A DNA stretch of 64,000 bases from Methylopila sp. 73B. Its GTDB lineage: Bacteria > Pseudomonadota > Alphaproteobacteria > Rhizobiales > Methylopilaceae. The position numbers were made by a program, and so were the translations under genes. Location of the stretch: positions 3,474,501 to 3,538,500 of the forward strand of contig NZ_JAFV01000001.1 of assembly GCF_000526315.1 (NCBI RefSeq), given 5' to 3'. Shown here piece after piece: positions 50,050-63,168 of the stretch. The notes under the pieces are model-generated. The model was not told the origin of the DNA. It was given only the letters and a program-made list of their open reading frames with translations, and ran no database searches. Position 1 is the stretch's first letter, and each line of letters opens with the position of its first letter.

Positions 50050-52266
50050 ATGACCGAGACCAACTTCAAGACCGAGCTCGACGGCGACGGCATCCTCACG
50101 ATCGTCTGGGACATGCCCGGCCGCTCGATGAACGTGCTCTCCGCGGACGCCATCCTCGAGCTGTCGGCGCTCGTCGACCGGGTGATCGCGGAGGAGGCCG
50201 TGAAGGGCGTGGTGATCTCGTCCGGCAAGAAGGCGTTCTCCGGCGGCGCGGACCTGACGATGCTGGAGGGCATCGGCCGGCTCTACGCCCGGGAGAAGGC
50301 GCAGAACGGCGAGGTCGCGGCGGCCGGCGTGGTGTTCGAGGAGAGCCGCAAGCTCAGCCAGCTCTACCGGCGGATCGAAACCTCCGGAAAGCCCTGGGCG
50401 ATCGCGCTCCACGGCGTATGCCTCGGCGGCGCGTTCGAGCTGGCGCTCGCCTGCCACTGGCGCGTCGCGGCGAACGACGGTTCCACCCGCGTGGGCCTGC
50501 CCGAGGTGAAGGTCGGCCTATTCCCGGGCGCTGGCGGCACCACCCGCGTGGCGCGCATGCTGCCTCCGCAGGACGCGCTGCAGATGCTGATGAAGGGCGA
50601 GCAGATCCGCCCCGACAAGGCGCGCGCCATGCGCCTCGTCGACGAGGTCGCGCCCAGGGACGAGATCGTCGACCGCGCCAAGGCCTGGCTGAAGGGAACG
50701 CCGAAGGCCGTGAAGCCCTGGGACGAAAAGGGCTTCAAGCTTCCCGGCGGCCCGGTGTGGTCGAAGCCCGGCTTCATGACCTTCCCGCCCGCGAACGCCA
50801 TCTACCGCCGCGAGACGCAGGACAACTACCCCGCCATCCGCGCCATGCTGCAGGTGGTGTTCGACGGGCTGCAGCTGCCGATGGACCTGGCGCTCACCGT
50901 CGAGAGCCGGCACTTCGCCAAGGTGCTGCGCTCGCCGGAGGCCGCGGCGATGATCCGCACGCTGTTCGTCTCCATGCAGGAGCTGAACAAGGGCGCGCGC
51001 CGCCCGGCCGGCGTTCCCGAAGCCGCGATCCGGAAGGTCGGCGTCGTCGGTGCGGGCTTCATGGGCGCCGGCGTCGGCTATGTCAGCGCGCAGGCCGGCC
51101 TCGAGGTGGTGCTGGTCGACCGGGACCAGGAGGCCGCCGACAAGGGCAAGGAGTTCGCCCGCAAGCTGATCTCCGACCAGGTCGCCAAGGGCCGCGCCTC
51201 GGGCGCTGACCGCGACGCCCTGCTCGGCCGCATCACCGCGACGCCGGACTACGCCGCGCTGTCGGACTGCGACCTCGTGATCGAGGCGGTGTTCGAAGAC
51301 CCCAAGGTCAAGGCCGAGGTCATCGCCAAAGTGGAGGCCGTGCTGAAGGACGGCGCGACCTTCGCCTCCAACACCTCGACGCTGCCGATCTCCGGCCTCG
51401 CCAAGGCCTCGAAGCGCCCGGAGAATTTCGTCGGCATCCACTTCTTTTCCCCCGTCGAGAAGATGCTTCTGGTCGAGGTGATCGAGGGCGAGCAGACCGG
51501 GGACAAGGCGCTCGCGACCGCGCTGGACTACGTCCGCGCCATCAGGAAGACGCCGATCGTGGTGAAGGACTCGCGCGGCTTCTTCGCCAACCGCTGCGTC
51601 ATCGCCTACATGCTTGAAGGCCACCTGCTGCTGACCGAGGGCGTGCCCGCCGCGATGGTGGAGAACGTCGCAAAGCAGGCCGGCATGCCGGTCGGTCCGC
51701 TCTCGCTGAACGACGAGGTGGCGCTCGACCTCGGCCTGAAGATCGTCAACGCCACCAAGGCCCAGCTCGGGCCGGACGCCGTGAACCCGGCGCAGGAGAA
51801 GTTGCTCCGCACGCTGGTCGAGACCGAAGGCCGGCTCGGGCGCAAGAACCGCAAGGGCTTCTACGACTATCCCGAGGGCGGCAAGAAGAGCCTGTGGCCC
51901 GGCCTCGCCGACCTGCAGGAGACCAAGCTCGACCCGGACGCGCTTGATGTGACCGAGATCCGCCACCGCCTGCTGGTGACGCAGGCGCTGGAGGCGGCGC
52001 GGACGGTGGAGGAGGGCGTGATCACCGACGTGCGGGAGGCGGACGTGGGCGCCATCCTCGGCTTCGGCTTCGCGCCCTACACCGGCGGACCGCTGAGCTG
52101 GATCGACGGCATGGGCGCCAAGGCCTTCGTGGCGCTGGCGGAAGGGCTTGCGGCCAAGCACGGCCCCCGCTTCGCGCCTAACGCCCTGCTCAAGGACCTC
52201 GCCGCCAAGGACGACACCTTCTACGGCCGCTTCGCGCCGACGAAGGCGCCCGCCGAAGCGGCGTAG
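50050..52266 (+). CDS. fadJ: FadJ/FadB-type enoyl-CoA hydratase/3-hydroxyacyl-CoA dehydrogenase
   Basis: This 738-residue protein joins the hydratase and dehydrogenase steps. The hydratase domain (residues 1-200) has [31 protein letters not shown] and [17 protein letters not shown] with the catalytic glutamates. The NAD-binding domain (from about 315) starts [21 protein letters not shown], and the catalytic His lies in [12 protein letters not shown]. The C-terminal half has [15 protein letters not shown] and [12 protein letters not shown]. With the two genes upstream it forms a complete cycle. A bidirectional terminator follows. Confidence 0.95.
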   Translation: MTETNFKTELDGDGILTIVWDMPGRSMNVLSADAILELSALVDRVIAEEAVKGVVISSGKKAFSGGADLTMLEGIGRLYAREKAQNGEVAAAGVVFEESRKLSQLYRRIETSGKPWAIALHGVCLGGAFELALACHWRVAANDGSTRVGLPEVKVGLFPGAGGTTRVARMLPPQDALQMLMKGEQIRPDKARAMRLVDEVAPRDEIVDRAKAWLKGTPKAVKPWDEKGFKLPGGPVWSKPGFMTFPPANAIYRRETQDNYPAIRAMLQVVFDGLQLPMDLALTVESRHFAKVLRSPEAAAMIRTLFVSMQELNKGARRPAGVPEAAIRKVGVVGAGFMGAGVGYVSAQAGLEVVLVDRDQEAADKGKEFARKLISDQVAKGRASGADRDALLGRITATPDYAALSDCDLVIEAVFEDPKVKAEVIAKVEAVLKDGATFASNTSTLPISGLAKASKRPENFVGIHFFSPVEKMLLVEVIEGEQTGDKALATALDYVRAIRKTPIVVKDSRGFFANRCVIAYMLEGHLLLTEGVPAAMVENVAKQAGMPVGPLSLNDEVALDLGLKIVNATKAQLGPDAVNPAQEKLLRTLVETEGRLGRKNRKGFYDYPEGGKKSLWPGLADLQETKLDPDALDVTEIRHRLLVTQALEAARTVEEGVITDVREADVGAILGFGFAPYTGGPLSWIDGMGAKAFVALAEGLAAKHGPRFAPNALLKDLAAKDDTFYGRFAPTKAPAEAA

Positions 52267-52281
52267 AGCGAGGCGGCATGG

Positions 52282-52428
52282 TCCCCCTCCCCTTGCGGGG
52301 AGGGGTCAGGGGTGGGGGTGGCGCAGAATCAACCTCGCGGGTCGAGGCGGGCTCGGGCGCGGTTTCGCGGGCGGAGGCTCGTCCGGAACCACCCCCACCC
52401 CCGACCCCTCCCCACAGGGGGGAGGGGA
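52282..52428. repeat. Inverted repeat pair, family B-like, without a gene
   Basis: The left arm CCCCTCCCCTTGCGGGGAGG with GGTGGGGGTGG (52282-52321) is inverted in the right arm CCACCCCCACCCCCGACC with CTCCCC (52389-52428). About 67 bp of unremarkable GC-rich sequence lie between. The hairpin resembles the outer hairpin of the arms at 37764 and 39391, but the inner hairpin is missing. Confidence 0.75.
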
Positions 52429-52453
52429 GAAGGGCGGCGCCGCTCGCCCAAAC

Positions 52454-52486
52454 AAAAAAGGCCGGACAGAGCGTCCGGCCTTTTTT
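52454..52486. terminator. Bidirectional intrinsic terminator between fadJ and secA
   Basis: AAAAAAGGCCGGAC (52454-52467) and GTCCGGCCTTTTTT (52473-52486) form a perfect 14-bp stem around a 5-base loop. Each strand ends in six T residues, so it can stop transcription from both the converging fadJ and secA genes. Confidence 0.92.
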
Positions 52487-52507
52487 CGTTTCCGCGCTTC
52501 GCCAGCC

Positions 52508-55228
<2,721 letters not shown>

Positions 55229-55364
55229 GGGCGAACCTTTCAAGACTGGCGCGGACCGTGTCGGAGCGCTCGGTCGGAGGGGCGACGCCGCGGCTCGCGG
55301 CCTTCGGACCCCCGGCAATCCCCTCGAATTGGAGCCGCCTCGCGCGCGGCTTGCGGCAGAGGTC

Positions 55365-55393
55365 GAGATAAGAGGGACCCCGAGGGTTGTCAA
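55365..55393 (-). promoter_or_regulatory. Likely sigma-70 promoter of secA
   Basis: On the minus strand TTGACA (55393-55388) and TATCTC (55370-55365) are separated by exactly 17 bp. The -35 box is perfect and the -10 box is moderate. Transcription would start near 55358, giving a leader of about 130 bases before secA. Confidence 0.5.
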
Positions 55394-55459
55394 TGTGAGC
55401 CCTTTCGGACACTCTCCCGCGCGATCGGGGCGCCAAGACGCTCAAAATGGAAGGTTCTC

Positions 55460-56392
55460 ATGACATTTTCGCTTCTTCGGGCCCGGCGGTCGGCCGTGCT
55501 CGGCGCCGCGTTGACCGTCGCGCTCGGCGCCGCCCTGCCGGCCCTCGCGCAGACCCCGCCGCCCGCTGCCGCCCCCGCGCCGGCCGCGGCCGCCGAGGCC
55601 AAGCCGCTCGATCCCAAGACCGTGCTCGCGACCGTCGACGGCGAGGAGATCACCGCCGCCGACGTCGAGATCGCCGCCGAGGACCTGCAGCAGTCGCTCG
55701 CCTCCATGACCGAGCCGCAGCGCCGCGACTACACGCTCAACTATCTGATCGATCTGAAGATTGCGGCGAACGCAGCCGAGAAGGACAAGCTCTCGGAGAC
55801 GCCCGAGTTCAAGCAGCGCATCGCCTATCTGCACGACCGCGCGCTGATGGAGGAGCTGCTCCAGAAGACCTCGAAGGCCGCCGTCACCGACGAGGCGATG
55901 CGGAAGCTCTACGACGAGACCGCGAAGAACCTGAAGCCCGAGCAGGAGGTCCGCGCGAGCCACATCCTCGTCAAGACCGAGGACGAGGCCAAGAAGGTCG
56001 AGGACCGTCTCGCCAAGGGCGAGGATTTCGCGGCCGTCGCGAAGGAGGTCTCGACCGATCCCGGCTCCGCCAAGCAGGGCGGCGATCTCGGCTTCTTCGG
56101 CAAGGGCCAGATGGTCCCGGCGTTCGACGAAGTGGTCTTTAAGTTGGAGCCGAACAAGGTTTCCCAGCCGGTGAAGACCCAGTTCGGCTTCCACGTCATC
56201 AAGGTGACGGAGAAGCGCGAACGCCCGATCCCGCCGTTCGAGCAGGTCAAGCCGCAGATCGAGCAGTACGTCGTGCGCACCGCGCAGCAGGACCTGGTGC
56301 TGAAGCTGCGCGGCGAGGCCAAGGTCGAACGCACCAAGGCCGGCGAGCCGTCCGAGCCGACGCCGCCCGCGGACGCGCCGGCGCCGAAGTAG
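55460..56392 (+). CDS. Parvulin-type peptidyl-prolyl isomerase, periplasmic
   Basis: This 310-residue chaperone has a signal peptide ([20 protein letters not shown]), a Pro/Ala linker, an N-terminal SurA-like helical part ([18 protein letters not shown]) and one parvulin domain with [39 protein letters not shown] and [10 protein letters not shown]. It assists outer-membrane and secreted protein folding. An AAGG motif is 8 bp before the ATG. It is divergent from secA, a fitting functional neighbour, and is followed by argJ. Confidence 0.93.
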   Translation: MTFSLLRARRSAVLGAALTVALGAALPALAQTPPPAAAPAPAAAAEAKPLDPKTVLATVDGEEITAADVEIAAEDLQQSLASMTEPQRRDYTLNYLIDLKIAANAAEKDKLSETPEFKQRIAYLHDRALMEELLQKTSKAAVTDEAMRKLYDETAKNLKPEQEVRASHILVKTEDEAKKVEDRLAKGEDFAAVAKEVSTDPGSAKQGGDLGFFGKGQMVPAFDEVVFKLEPNKVSQPVKTQFGFHVIKVTEKRERPIPPFEQVKPQIEQYVVRTAQQDLVLKLRGEAKVERTKAGEPSEPTPPADAPAPK

Positions 56393-56501
56393 GGTTCGCG
56401 TTCGCTGCTTCTTGTCCCGGCCTCTTGTCTCGGCTCGAGGCCGGGACCAGAGGCCGGAGCTTGGCTTCGAACTTAGCGCCTCCTGCTTTCGGACCTGTCC
56501 C

Positions 56502-57734
56502 ATGTCGACCGCCGTCTCCCCGCTCGCCCCGACGTCCTTTCCGGCGCTCCCCCCGATCCCGGGCGTGACGCTGTCGACCGCCGCCGCGGGCATCCGGTAC
56601 AAGGGCCGCACCGACGTGCTGCTCGCGACCTTCGCGGAAGGGACCAGCGTCGCGGGGGTGTTCACCCGCTCGCGCTGCCCCTCGGCCGCGGTCGACTGGT
56701 GCCGCGAGCGCGTCTCCGGCGGGCGCATCCGCGCGCTGGTGGTCAACTCAGGCAACGCCAACGCCTTCACGGGCAAGAAGGGCCGGGCTGCGACAGGTCT
56801 GACGGCGGAGATCACGGCGCAGGCGGTCGGCTGCCCCGAGGCCGAGATTTTCCTGGCCTCCACCGGCGTGATCGGCGAGCCGCTCGACGCCACCCGCTTC
56901 GCGGGCGTGATGGGCGAACTGGTCGCCTCGGGCGTCGGCGAGGGCTGGGACGCGGCGGCCCGCGCCATCATGACCACCGACACCTTCCCGAAGCTCGCGA
57001 CCCGCACGGCCGAGATCGGCGGCGTCACGGTGACGATCAACGGCATCGCCAAGGGCGCCGGCATGATCGCGCCCGACATGGCGACGATGCTCGCCTTCGT
57101 GGCGACCGACGCCGCGATCGCCCCCGCCGCGCTGCAGGCGATCCTGTCGGCGGCGGTCGACCGCTCGTTCAACTGCGTGACGATCGACGGCGACACCTCG
57201 ACCTCCGACACGCTGCTCGCCTTCGCGACCGGCACGGCCGGCAACCCGCTCGTCACCGAGGCCGGCGGGCCAGCGCTCGCCGACTTCGCCGCGGCCTTCG
57301 AGGAGCTGCTGGTCGAACTCGCGCAGCTCGTCGCCCGCGACGGCGAGGGCGCGCGCAAGTTCATCACCGTCGAGGTGGAGGGCGCGGAGAGCGACCTTTC
57401 GGCCCGGCGGATCGGGCTGTCGATCGCCAATTCGCCGCTGGTCAAGACCGCGGCGGCCGGCGAGGACGCCAACTGGGGCCGCGTGGTGATGGCGGTCGGA
57501 AAGGCCGGCGAGCCCGCGGACCGCGACCGGCTGACGATCCGCTTCGGCCCTATTCGCGTGGCCTTCGAAGGCGAGCGCGACCCGGACTACGACGAGGCCG
57601 AGACCTCGGCCTACATGAAGAACCAGGAGATCACGATCGGCGTCGAGCTGGGGCTCGGCGCAGGGACCGCCCGCGTCTGGACCTGCGACCTGACCGAGGG
57701 CTACATCGCGATCAATGCGGACTATCGGTCGTAA
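56502..57734 (+). CDS. argJ: Bifunctional ornithine acetyltransferase/N-acetylglutamate synthase
   Basis: This 410-residue enzyme recycles the acetyl group in arginine synthesis. The self-cleavage site [16 protein letters not shown] is present, where the Thr of ATML becomes the N-terminal nucleophile of the beta chain. Other motifs are [14 protein letters not shown] and DGDTSTSDT. The start at 56502 is preferred; the open frame runs back to 56412 without conserved sequence. It lies between the PPIase and mutT genes, a usual rhizobial order. Confidence 0.95.
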   Translation: MSTAVSPLAPTSFPALPPIPGVTLSTAAAGIRYKGRTDVLLATFAEGTSVAGVFTRSRCPSAAVDWCRERVSGGRIRALVVNSGNANAFTGKKGRAATGLTAEITAQAVGCPEAEIFLASTGVIGEPLDATRFAGVMGELVASGVGEGWDAAARAIMTTDTFPKLATRTAEIGGVTVTINGIAKGAGMIAPDMATMLAFVATDAAIAPAALQAILSAAVDRSFNCVTIDGDTSTSDTLLAFATGTAGNPLVTEAGGPALADFAAAFEELLVELAQLVARDGEGARKFITVEVEGAESDLSARRIGLSIANSPLVKTAAAGEDANWGRVVMAVGKAGEPADRDRLTIRFGPIRVAFEGERDPDYDEAETSAYMKNQEITIGVELGLGAGTARVWTCDLTEGYIAINADYRS

Positions 57735-57777
57735 TCGCGGCGTCCGCACAACTCCCCTTTAACGTGTGGTCGCCATC

Positions 57778-58194
57778 ATGTCCGCGGACGTAAAGCCCAA
57801 GCTCGTCCTAGTCGTCGCCTGCGCATTGGTCGACGCCGACGGCCGCGTGCTTCTCGCGCAGCGGCCGGAAGGCAAGACCCTCGCGGGGCTCTGGGAGTTT
57901 CCCGGCGGCAAGGTCGAGGCGGGCGAGCGGCCGGAAGAAACCTTGATCCGGGAACTTGCCGAAGAGCTCGGCGTCACGGTCGAGGAGCCATGCCTCGCGC
58001 CGCTCACCTTCGCAAGCTACGCCTACGAGACCTTCCACCTGCTGATGCCGCTCTACGTGTGCCGGCGGTGGACGGGGATCGTAACGGGCCGGGAGGGACA
58101 GGCGACGCGCTGGGTCCGCCCGCAGGCGCTCCGCGACTATCCGATGCCGCCGGCCGACGAGCCGCTGATCGCGCACCTCGTCGCCCTGCTCTGA
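57778..58194 (+). CDS. mutT: NUDIX hydrolase, MutT-type (8-oxo-dGTP diphosphatase)
   Basis: This 138-residue hydrolase cleans the nucleotide pool. The Nudix box is intact: GGKVEAGERPEETLIRELAE followed by ELGV. The flanking VLLAQRPEGKTLAGLWEFPG is typical of MutT. A GTG at 57766 would add four residues. It lies 43 bp after argJ. Confidence 0.93.
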   Translation: MSADVKPKLVLVVACALVDADGRVLLAQRPEGKTLAGLWEFPGGKVEAGERPEETLIRELAEELGVTVEEPCLAPLTFASYAYETFHLLMPLYVCRRWTGIVTGREGQATRWVRPQALRDYPMPPADEPLIAHLVALL

Positions 58195-58245
58195 CGCCCG
58201 TTCCGCCGATCGACACGCGCAGGACGCGCGGACGGGGGAATTGGC

Positions 58246-58440
58246 ATGGCGGGGCAGGTTCAGGCGGCGCTTCGGCGGTTCGCGCGCGACGAGCGCGGGG
58301 CGACCGCGATCGAGTACGCGCTGATCGCAAGCGTCATGGCGGTCGCTTTGGTCGCCACCGTCTTCGTCCTGGGCGACGTCGTGCGGGTCCGGTACTTCGA
58401 GCGGATCGCGAATGAGTTCAGGGCGCTGTCGGGCGGCTGA
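58246..58440 (+). CDS. Flp-type class IVb pilin, orphan
   Basis: This 64-residue protein has the Flp pilin signature RFARDERGATAIEYALIAS, a prepilin cleavage site after the glycine, and one hydrophobic helix (YALIASVMAVALVATVFVLG). In a tad locus it would form thin adhesive pili. No cpa/tad genes are in the window. It begins 51 bp after mutT. Confidence 0.88.
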   Translation: MAGQVQAALRRFARDERGATAIEYALIASVMAVALVATVFVLGDVVRVRYFERIANEFRALSGG

Positions 58441-58455
58441 GGCGCCGTCTGCGCC

Positions 58456-59022
58456 TCAGGTCGCGACGGGCCGGACTTCCTCGACTTCCGGCACGAAATG
58501 GCGAAGCAGGTTCTCGATGCCCTGTTTGAGCGTGGCCGTCGACGACGGGCAGCCGGAGCATGAGCCCTTCATGTCGAGATAGACGACGCCTTCGCGGAAT
58601 CCGCGGAACGTGATGTCGCCGCCGTCCTGCGCCACCGCGGGGCGCACCCGGGTCTCCAGCAGGTCCTTGATGGTGTCGACCGTCTCGGCGTCGGCCTCGT
58701 CGAAGAACTCGTCGCCCCCCGTCGCCGCCTGCGCGCCGCCTTCGGCGACCAGCGGCCCGCCCGCGAGGTAGTGCTCCATGATGGCCCCGAGGATCGCGGG
58801 CTTCAGGTGCGGCCACTCGCCGCCGGCCTTGGTCACGGTGATGAAGTCCGAGCCGTAGAACACGCCGGACACGCCGTCGATCGCGAACAGGGTCTGGGCG
58901 AGGGGCGAGCGCGCGGCCTCGTCGGCGTTGCGCATCTCCAGCGTGTCGCCGGGCAGCACGTCGCGGCCGGGCAGGAACTTGAGCGTCGCGGGATTGGGGG
59001 TCGCTTCGGTCTGGATGAACAT
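58456..59022 (-). CDS. NifU-family iron-sulfur scaffold (Nfu)
   Basis: This 188-residue protein has the Nfu_N domain (MFIQTEATPNPATLKFLPG) and a C-terminal NifU domain with VRPAVAQDGGDITF and the cluster-binding GSCSGCPSS. It delivers Fe-S clusters to target enzymes. The ATG at 59022 is chosen; the frame is open upstream to 59046. It lies downstream of usp with a 110-bp gap, in the order trpS-usp-nifU common in this group. Confidence 0.93.
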   Translation of the reverse strand: MFIQTEATPNPATLKFLPGRDVLPGDTLEMRNADEAARSPLAQTLFAIDGVSGVFYGSDFITVTKAGGEWPHLKPAILGAIMEHYLAGGPLVAEGGAQAATGGDEFFDEADAETVDTIKDLLETRVRPAVAQDGGDITFRGFREGVVYLDMKGSCSGCPSSTATLKQGIENLLRHFVPEVEEVRPVAT

Positions 59023-59132
59023 CTTGAGGTCAGCCTCCGGGTTCAAGGCGCGGAGCCTTCGCGCCGGTCGCGGCGCCTGTCGTCAGACAGATGGTGGTTT
59101 TCAACCGCTCGGTCAAATGCTGGGGCCGGGCG

Positions 59133-59627
59133 TCAGGCCAGCGAGTCGATCTGGTCGTCCGTCAGATGGCCGGGAACGATCGCGACCGGGATCGGGAAGG
59201 TGCCGGCGGAGCGGCCCGCGATCTGCGTGACGAGCGGGCCTGGCCCTTCCGCGCTGACGCCGGCCGCGAGCACGAGCAGGGCGACGTCCTCGTCCTCCTC
59301 GATCGCCGCGACCAGCTCCTCGGACTTCGCGCCCTCGCGCACCAGCAGTTCGGCCTCGACGCCCGCGGCGTCGCGCGCCTTGGCGGCCACCCGCGCCAGA
59401 TGCGCCCTGGCCGCCGCCGCGGCCTCCTCCCGCATCACGTCGCCGACGCCGAACCAGTGCTGGAACTCCCCCGGCGTGATCACCGTGAGCAGGGCGAGGT
59501 CCGCCCCGACGCGCGCCGCCCGGCGCGCGGCGAAGCGCACGGCGCGGTCGCATTCCTCGCTGTCGTCCACGACGACGAGGAACTTCGGCCGGTGCCCGGC
59601 CTCGTAGGAGCGGCGCTGCGCGATCAT
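59133..59627 (-). CDS. Universal stress protein (UspA family)
   Basis: This 164-residue protein has the UspA fold: FLVVVDDSEECDRAVRFAAR at the start, LALLTVITPGEFQHWFGVG, and the C-terminal part LLVLAAGVSAEGPGPLVTQI. The canonical G-2x-G-9x-G(S/T) ATP loop is only partly recognisable, so ATP binding is uncertain. It is 40 bp downstream of trpS. Confidence 0.88.
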   Translation of the reverse strand: MIAQRRSYEAGHRPKFLVVVDDSEECDRAVRFAARRAARVGADLALLTVITPGEFQHWFGVGDVMREEAAAAARAHLARVAAKARDAAGVEAELLVREGAKSEELVAAIEEDEDVALLVLAAGVSAEGPGPLVTQIAGRSAGTFPIPVAIVPGHLTDDQIDSLA

Positions 59628-59667
59628 GACGGGAGGATGCGCGCGGCGCGGTGGCCGCGCAACGCCG

Positions 59668-60705
59668 TCACCGGCGGACGAAGCCGACGATGTCCTTCAC
59701 CGACGTCATGGTCTCCGCCGCGATCGCTTCGGCGCGCGCGGCGCCGTCGCCCAGCACGCGGTCGATGTGGCCGGGATCGGCGACGAGGCGCGTCATCTCG
59801 GCGTTGATCGGGCCGAGCTTCGCCACCGTCAGATCGACCAGCGCCTGTTTGAACTGCGAGAACTGGCCGCCGCCGAACTCGTCAATGACGCCCTGAGCGT
59901 CGGTGTCGGCGAGCGCTGCGTAGATGCCGATGAGATTGTCGGCCTCCGGACGCTCCTTCAGCCCGTCCACGCTCTCCGGCAGGGGCAGCGGATCGGTCTT
60001 GGCGCGGCGGATCTTGTTGGCGATCTGGTCGGCGCTGTCGGTGAGATTGATGCGGCTGGCGTCCGAGGGATCCGACTTCGACATCTTCTTGGCGCCGTCG
60101 CGCAGGCTCATCACCCGGGTGGCAGGCCCCGCGATCAGCGGCTGGGGCTGCGGGAAGAACTTCTCGGAAAGGCCGTTCGCCGCGATCGACGCCGCGAAAT
60201 CGTTGTTGAACTTCTGCGCGATGTCGCGTGCCAACTCGAGGTGCTGCTTCTGGTCCTCGCCGACCGGCACGTGGGTGGCGCGGTAGACCAGGATGTCGGC
60301 CGCCATCAGGTTGGGGTAGGCGTAGAGCCCGACAGAGGCGTTCTCCCGGTCCTTGCCGGCCTTCTCCTTGAACTGGGTCATGCGGTTCAGCCAGCCGAGG
60401 CGGGCGACGCAGTTCAGCACCCAGGCGAGCTCGGCGTGCTGGGGGACCTGGCTCTGGTTGAAGACGATCTGCTTCGAGCCGTCGACGCCGGCGGCGAGAA
60501 ACGCGGCGGCGACCTCGCGGATCGACTTCTTGAGCTCGACCGGGTCCTGCCAGACGGTGATCGCGTGCATGTCGACCACGCAGTAGATGCAGTCGTAGCC
60601 TTCCTGCAGCTCCACGAAGCGCTTGATCGCGCCGAGGTAGTTGCCGAGGTGGAGGTTGCCGGTCGGCTGGACGCCGGAGAAGACCCGCTGGGACGCGCTC
60701 GTCAT
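59668..60705 (-). CDS. trpS: Tryptophan-tRNA ligase
   Basis: This 345-residue class I synthetase charges tRNA-Trp. The HIGH-type motif is [13 protein letters not shown], the KMSKS motif is [10 protein letters not shown], and the Trp-pocket segment has [10 protein letters not shown]. The ATG at 60705 is preferred ([17 protein letters not shown]); the frame extends upstream. It is the first visible gene of the trpS-usp-nifU run. The adenosine kinase-like gene is divergent. Confidence 0.96.
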   Translation of the reverse strand: MTSASQRVFSGVQPTGNLHLGNYLGAIKRFVELQEGYDCIYCVVDMHAITVWQDPVELKKSIREVAAAFLAAGVDGSKQIVFNQSQVPQHAELAWVLNCVARLGWLNRMTQFKEKAGKDRENASVGLYAYPNLMAADILVYRATHVPVGEDQKQHLELARDIAQKFNNDFAASIAANGLSEKFFPQPQPLIAGPATRVMSLRDGAKKMSKSDPSDASRINLTDSADQIANKIRRAKTDPLPLPESVDGLKERPEADNLIGIYAALADTDAQGVIDEFGGGQFSQFKQALVDLTVAKLGPINAEMTRLVADPGHIDRVLGDGAARAEAIAAETMTSVKDIVGFVRR

Positions 60706-60819
60706 CTTGGATTTGCCCTCTGAACGAGGGCGCGTTATGGCCTCCGCCCGGCGGCCATGCAAGGCCTCGCCGCCCCTCACGCCGCCCGCCGACCCCGCCT
60801 TTCGGAGCGTTTATCCACC

Positions 60820-61821
60820 ATGTCGCACGCGAACTACGACGTCCTCGGCATCGGCAACGCCATCGTCGACGTGATCGCCGTCGCCGAAGAGGATTTCCTG
60901 ACCGCCGAAGGGCTGGCTAAGGGCTCCATGACGCTGATCGACGAGGAGCGCGCCGAGGCGCTCTACGGCCGCATGGGCCCCGCGATCGAGGCCTCCGGCG
61001 GCTCGGCCGCCAACACGCTCGCGGGCCTTGGCTCGCTGGGCGGGCGCGCCGCCTTCCTCGGCAAGGTGAAGGCGGACACGCTGGGCGGCGTCTTCGCCCA
61101 TGACATCACGGCGATCGGCGTCCACTTCCCGTCCGCCCCCGCGACCGAAGGCGCCGCCACCGCCCGCTGCTTCGTGCTGGTGACGCCGGACGGCGAGCGC
61201 ACCATGAGCACCTACCTCGGCGCCGCGCAGGCGCTCGGGCCCGACGACATCGACGCCGCGACGGTGGAAGCCGCGCATGTCACCTATCTCGAGGGTTACC
61301 TATGGGACCCGCCCGCGGCCAAGGAGGCCTTCCGCAAGGCGGCCGACATCGCCCACGGCGCCGGCCGGCAGGTCGCGCTGTCGCTGTCGGACTCGTTCTG
61401 CGTCGATCGCTACCGGGCGGAGTTCCTGGAACTGATCCGCGCCGGCGTGGTCGACATCCTGTTCGCGAACGACAGCGAGCTGAAGGCGCTCTACGAGACC
61501 GGCGACATCGAGGCCGCGCTGCAGGCGGTCGCGGCCGACGCCAAGCTTGCGGCGGTGACGCTGGGCGCGGACGGCTGCGTGGTCCTCCAGGGCGGCGAGC
61601 GGGTCTCTGTGCCGGCGGCTCCCGTCGACGGCGCGATCGTGGACAAGACCGGCGCGGGCGATCTGTTCGCGGCCGGCTTCCTGTTCGCCCACGTCCGCGG
61701 CCTCGGGCTCCAGCGCTCGGGCGAGCTCGGTTCGCTCGCCGCGGCGGAGGTGATCTCGCATGTCGGCGCAAGGCCGCTCGTCAGCCTCAAGACGCTTGCG
61801 GAGAGCCGCGGCCTGATCTGA
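60820..61821 (+). CDS. Adenosine kinase-like PfkB-family kinase
   Basis: This 333-residue kinase has YDVLGIGNAIVDVIAVAEED, the GGSAANTLAGLGSLGG signature 1, and VDKTGAGDLFAAGFLFAHVR signature 2 with the catalytic Asp. The pattern fits the adenosine kinase/sugar kinase branch common in alphaproteobacteria, where it may phosphorylate adenosine or inosine. It is divergent from trpS. A family A repeat follows its stop. Confidence 0.9.
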   Translation: MSHANYDVLGIGNAIVDVIAVAEEDFLTAEGLAKGSMTLIDEERAEALYGRMGPAIEASGGSAANTLAGLGSLGGRAAFLGKVKADTLGGVFAHDITAIGVHFPSAPATEGAATARCFVLVTPDGERTMSTYLGAAQALGPDDIDAATVEAAHVTYLEGYLWDPPAAKEAFRKAADIAHGAGRQVALSLSDSFCVDRYRAEFLELIRAGVVDILFANDSELKALYETGDIEAALQAVAADAKLAAVTLGADGCVVLQGGERVSVPAAPVDGAIVDKTGAGDLFAAGFLFAHVRGLGLQRSGELGSLAAAEVISHVGARPLVSLKTLAESRGLI

Positions 61822-61863
61822 GCCCTTCACGGCGTCCTCACCGATCCGCAGAAAGCGCGGGCA

Positions 61864-62020
61864 TCCCTCCCTCGACAGAGGGGAGGGTGGACGGGCGAAG
61901 CCCGGCCGGGTGGGGTGGAGTCAGAAAGAGGCGCGCCGCCGCAGCGCTCGACGCCCGAGACCCCACCCGACCTCGGCTGCGCCGAGGCCACCCTCCCCAC
62001 GCCTTCGGCGCGAGGAGGGA
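61864..62020 (+). repeat. Intergenic two-arm repeat, family A, copy 4
   Basis: A type-1 arm (61864-61918) and a type-2 arm (61960-62020) lie in the same order as at 2426-2588, with CGCCCGAGA in the loop. The repeat occupies most of the 266-bp gap between the kinase and dipeptidase genes. Confidence 0.85.
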
Positions 62021-62087
62021 TCCCCGCGCCCGTTCCTGAGGCGCTCGTCCCGTTGCGCCGCCGGCCTGCGCCTGATCTCCTCGCGCG

Positions 62088-63161
62088 ATGACCGACGCGC
62101 CGACCATTCCCGTCTTCGACGGCCACAACGACACCCTCCTGCGTCTTCACATGAGCGGCGACGACGACCGGGGCGTGGGGGCGTTCCTGCAGGGCGGCGT
62201 CGGCGGGCACATCGACCTGGCGAAAGCGCGCGAGGGCGGCCTCGCCGGCGGCATGTTCGCGATCTTCACGCCGTCGCCACAGCTCGGGGTCGACTACCTT
62301 GAGCTGATGCGGGCCGCGACCTACGACGTGCCGCTGCCCGACCGCCTGCCGCTCGGCGACGCGCAGAAGGCCGTGCTCGCGATGGCCGCGCTGCTCCTGC
62401 GGATCGAGCGCGCGTCGGAGGGCGCCGTCGCGGTCTGCCGCAGCGTCGCCGACATCCGCGCGGCGATGGCGGGGGACGCGCTCGCGACCGTGCTCCACAT
62501 CGAGGGCGCCGAGGCGATCGACGCCGATCTCGACGCGCTCTACGCGCTGCACGCCGCGGGCCTGCGGTCGCTCGGGCCGGTCTGGAGCCGGCCGACGATC
62601 TTCGGCCACGGCGTGCCGTTCCGGTTCCCGGCCTCGCCCGACATCGGGCCGGGCCTCACCGAAACGGGCAAGCGCCTGGTCAGGGCCTGCGACGAGCTCC
62701 GCATCGTGTTCGACCTCAGCCACCTCAACGAGGCCGGATTCTGGGACGTCGCGAAGCTGTCCGCCCGCCCGCTGGTCGCGACGCATTCCAACGCCCACGC
62801 GCTGACGCCGCACGCCCGCAACCTGACCGACGCGCAGCTCGCCGCCATCCGGGAGACGGGCGGCCTCGTCGGGCTGAACTTCGCGACCTGCTTCCTGCGC
62901 GAGGACGGCCGCATGCGCGGCGACACCGCGCTCGACGCCATGGCGCGGCACCTCGACCACCTGATCGCGGCGCTCGGGGTCGACCACGTCGGCTTCGGTT
63001 CGGACTTCGACGGCGCGATCGTCCCGGACGCGCTCGGCGACGCGAGCGGCCTGCCGCGCCTGCTCGCGCATCTCAAGGCGCACGGCTACGACGACGCGAC
63101 GCTGGAGAAGATCGCCTGGCGGAACTGGCTGGCGCTGCTGGAGCGCGTCTGGGGGGAGTGA
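62088..63161 (+). CDS. Membrane dipeptidase-like protein (peptidase M19)
   Basis: This 357-residue zinc hydrolase has the M19 motifs: FDGHNDTLLRL at the start, HIEGAEAIDADLDALYALHA, GLRSLGPVW, VFDLSHLNEAGFWDV, THSNAHALTPHARNLTD, and VGFGSDFDGAI. The metal-binding His-x-Asp and later Glu and His residues are present. Family members hydrolyse dipeptides, including D-amino-acid ones. No signal peptide is visible, so it should be cytosolic despite the name. Confidence 0.93.
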   Translation: MTDAPTIPVFDGHNDTLLRLHMSGDDDRGVGAFLQGGVGGHIDLAKAREGGLAGGMFAIFTPSPQLGVDYLELMRAATYDVPLPDRLPLGDAQKAVLAMAALLLRIERASEGAVAVCRSVADIRAAMAGDALATVLHIEGAEAIDADLDALYALHAAGLRSLGPVWSRPTIFGHGVPFRFPASPDIGPGLTETGKRLVRACDELRIVFDLSHLNEAGFWDVAKLSARPLVATHSNAHALTPHARNLTDAQLAAIRETGGLVGLNFATCFLREDGRMRGDTALDAMARHLDHLIAALGVDHVGFGSDFDGAIVPDALGDASGLPRLLAHLKAHGYDDATLEKIAWRNWLALLERVWGE

Positions 63162-63168
63162 CGTCGGC

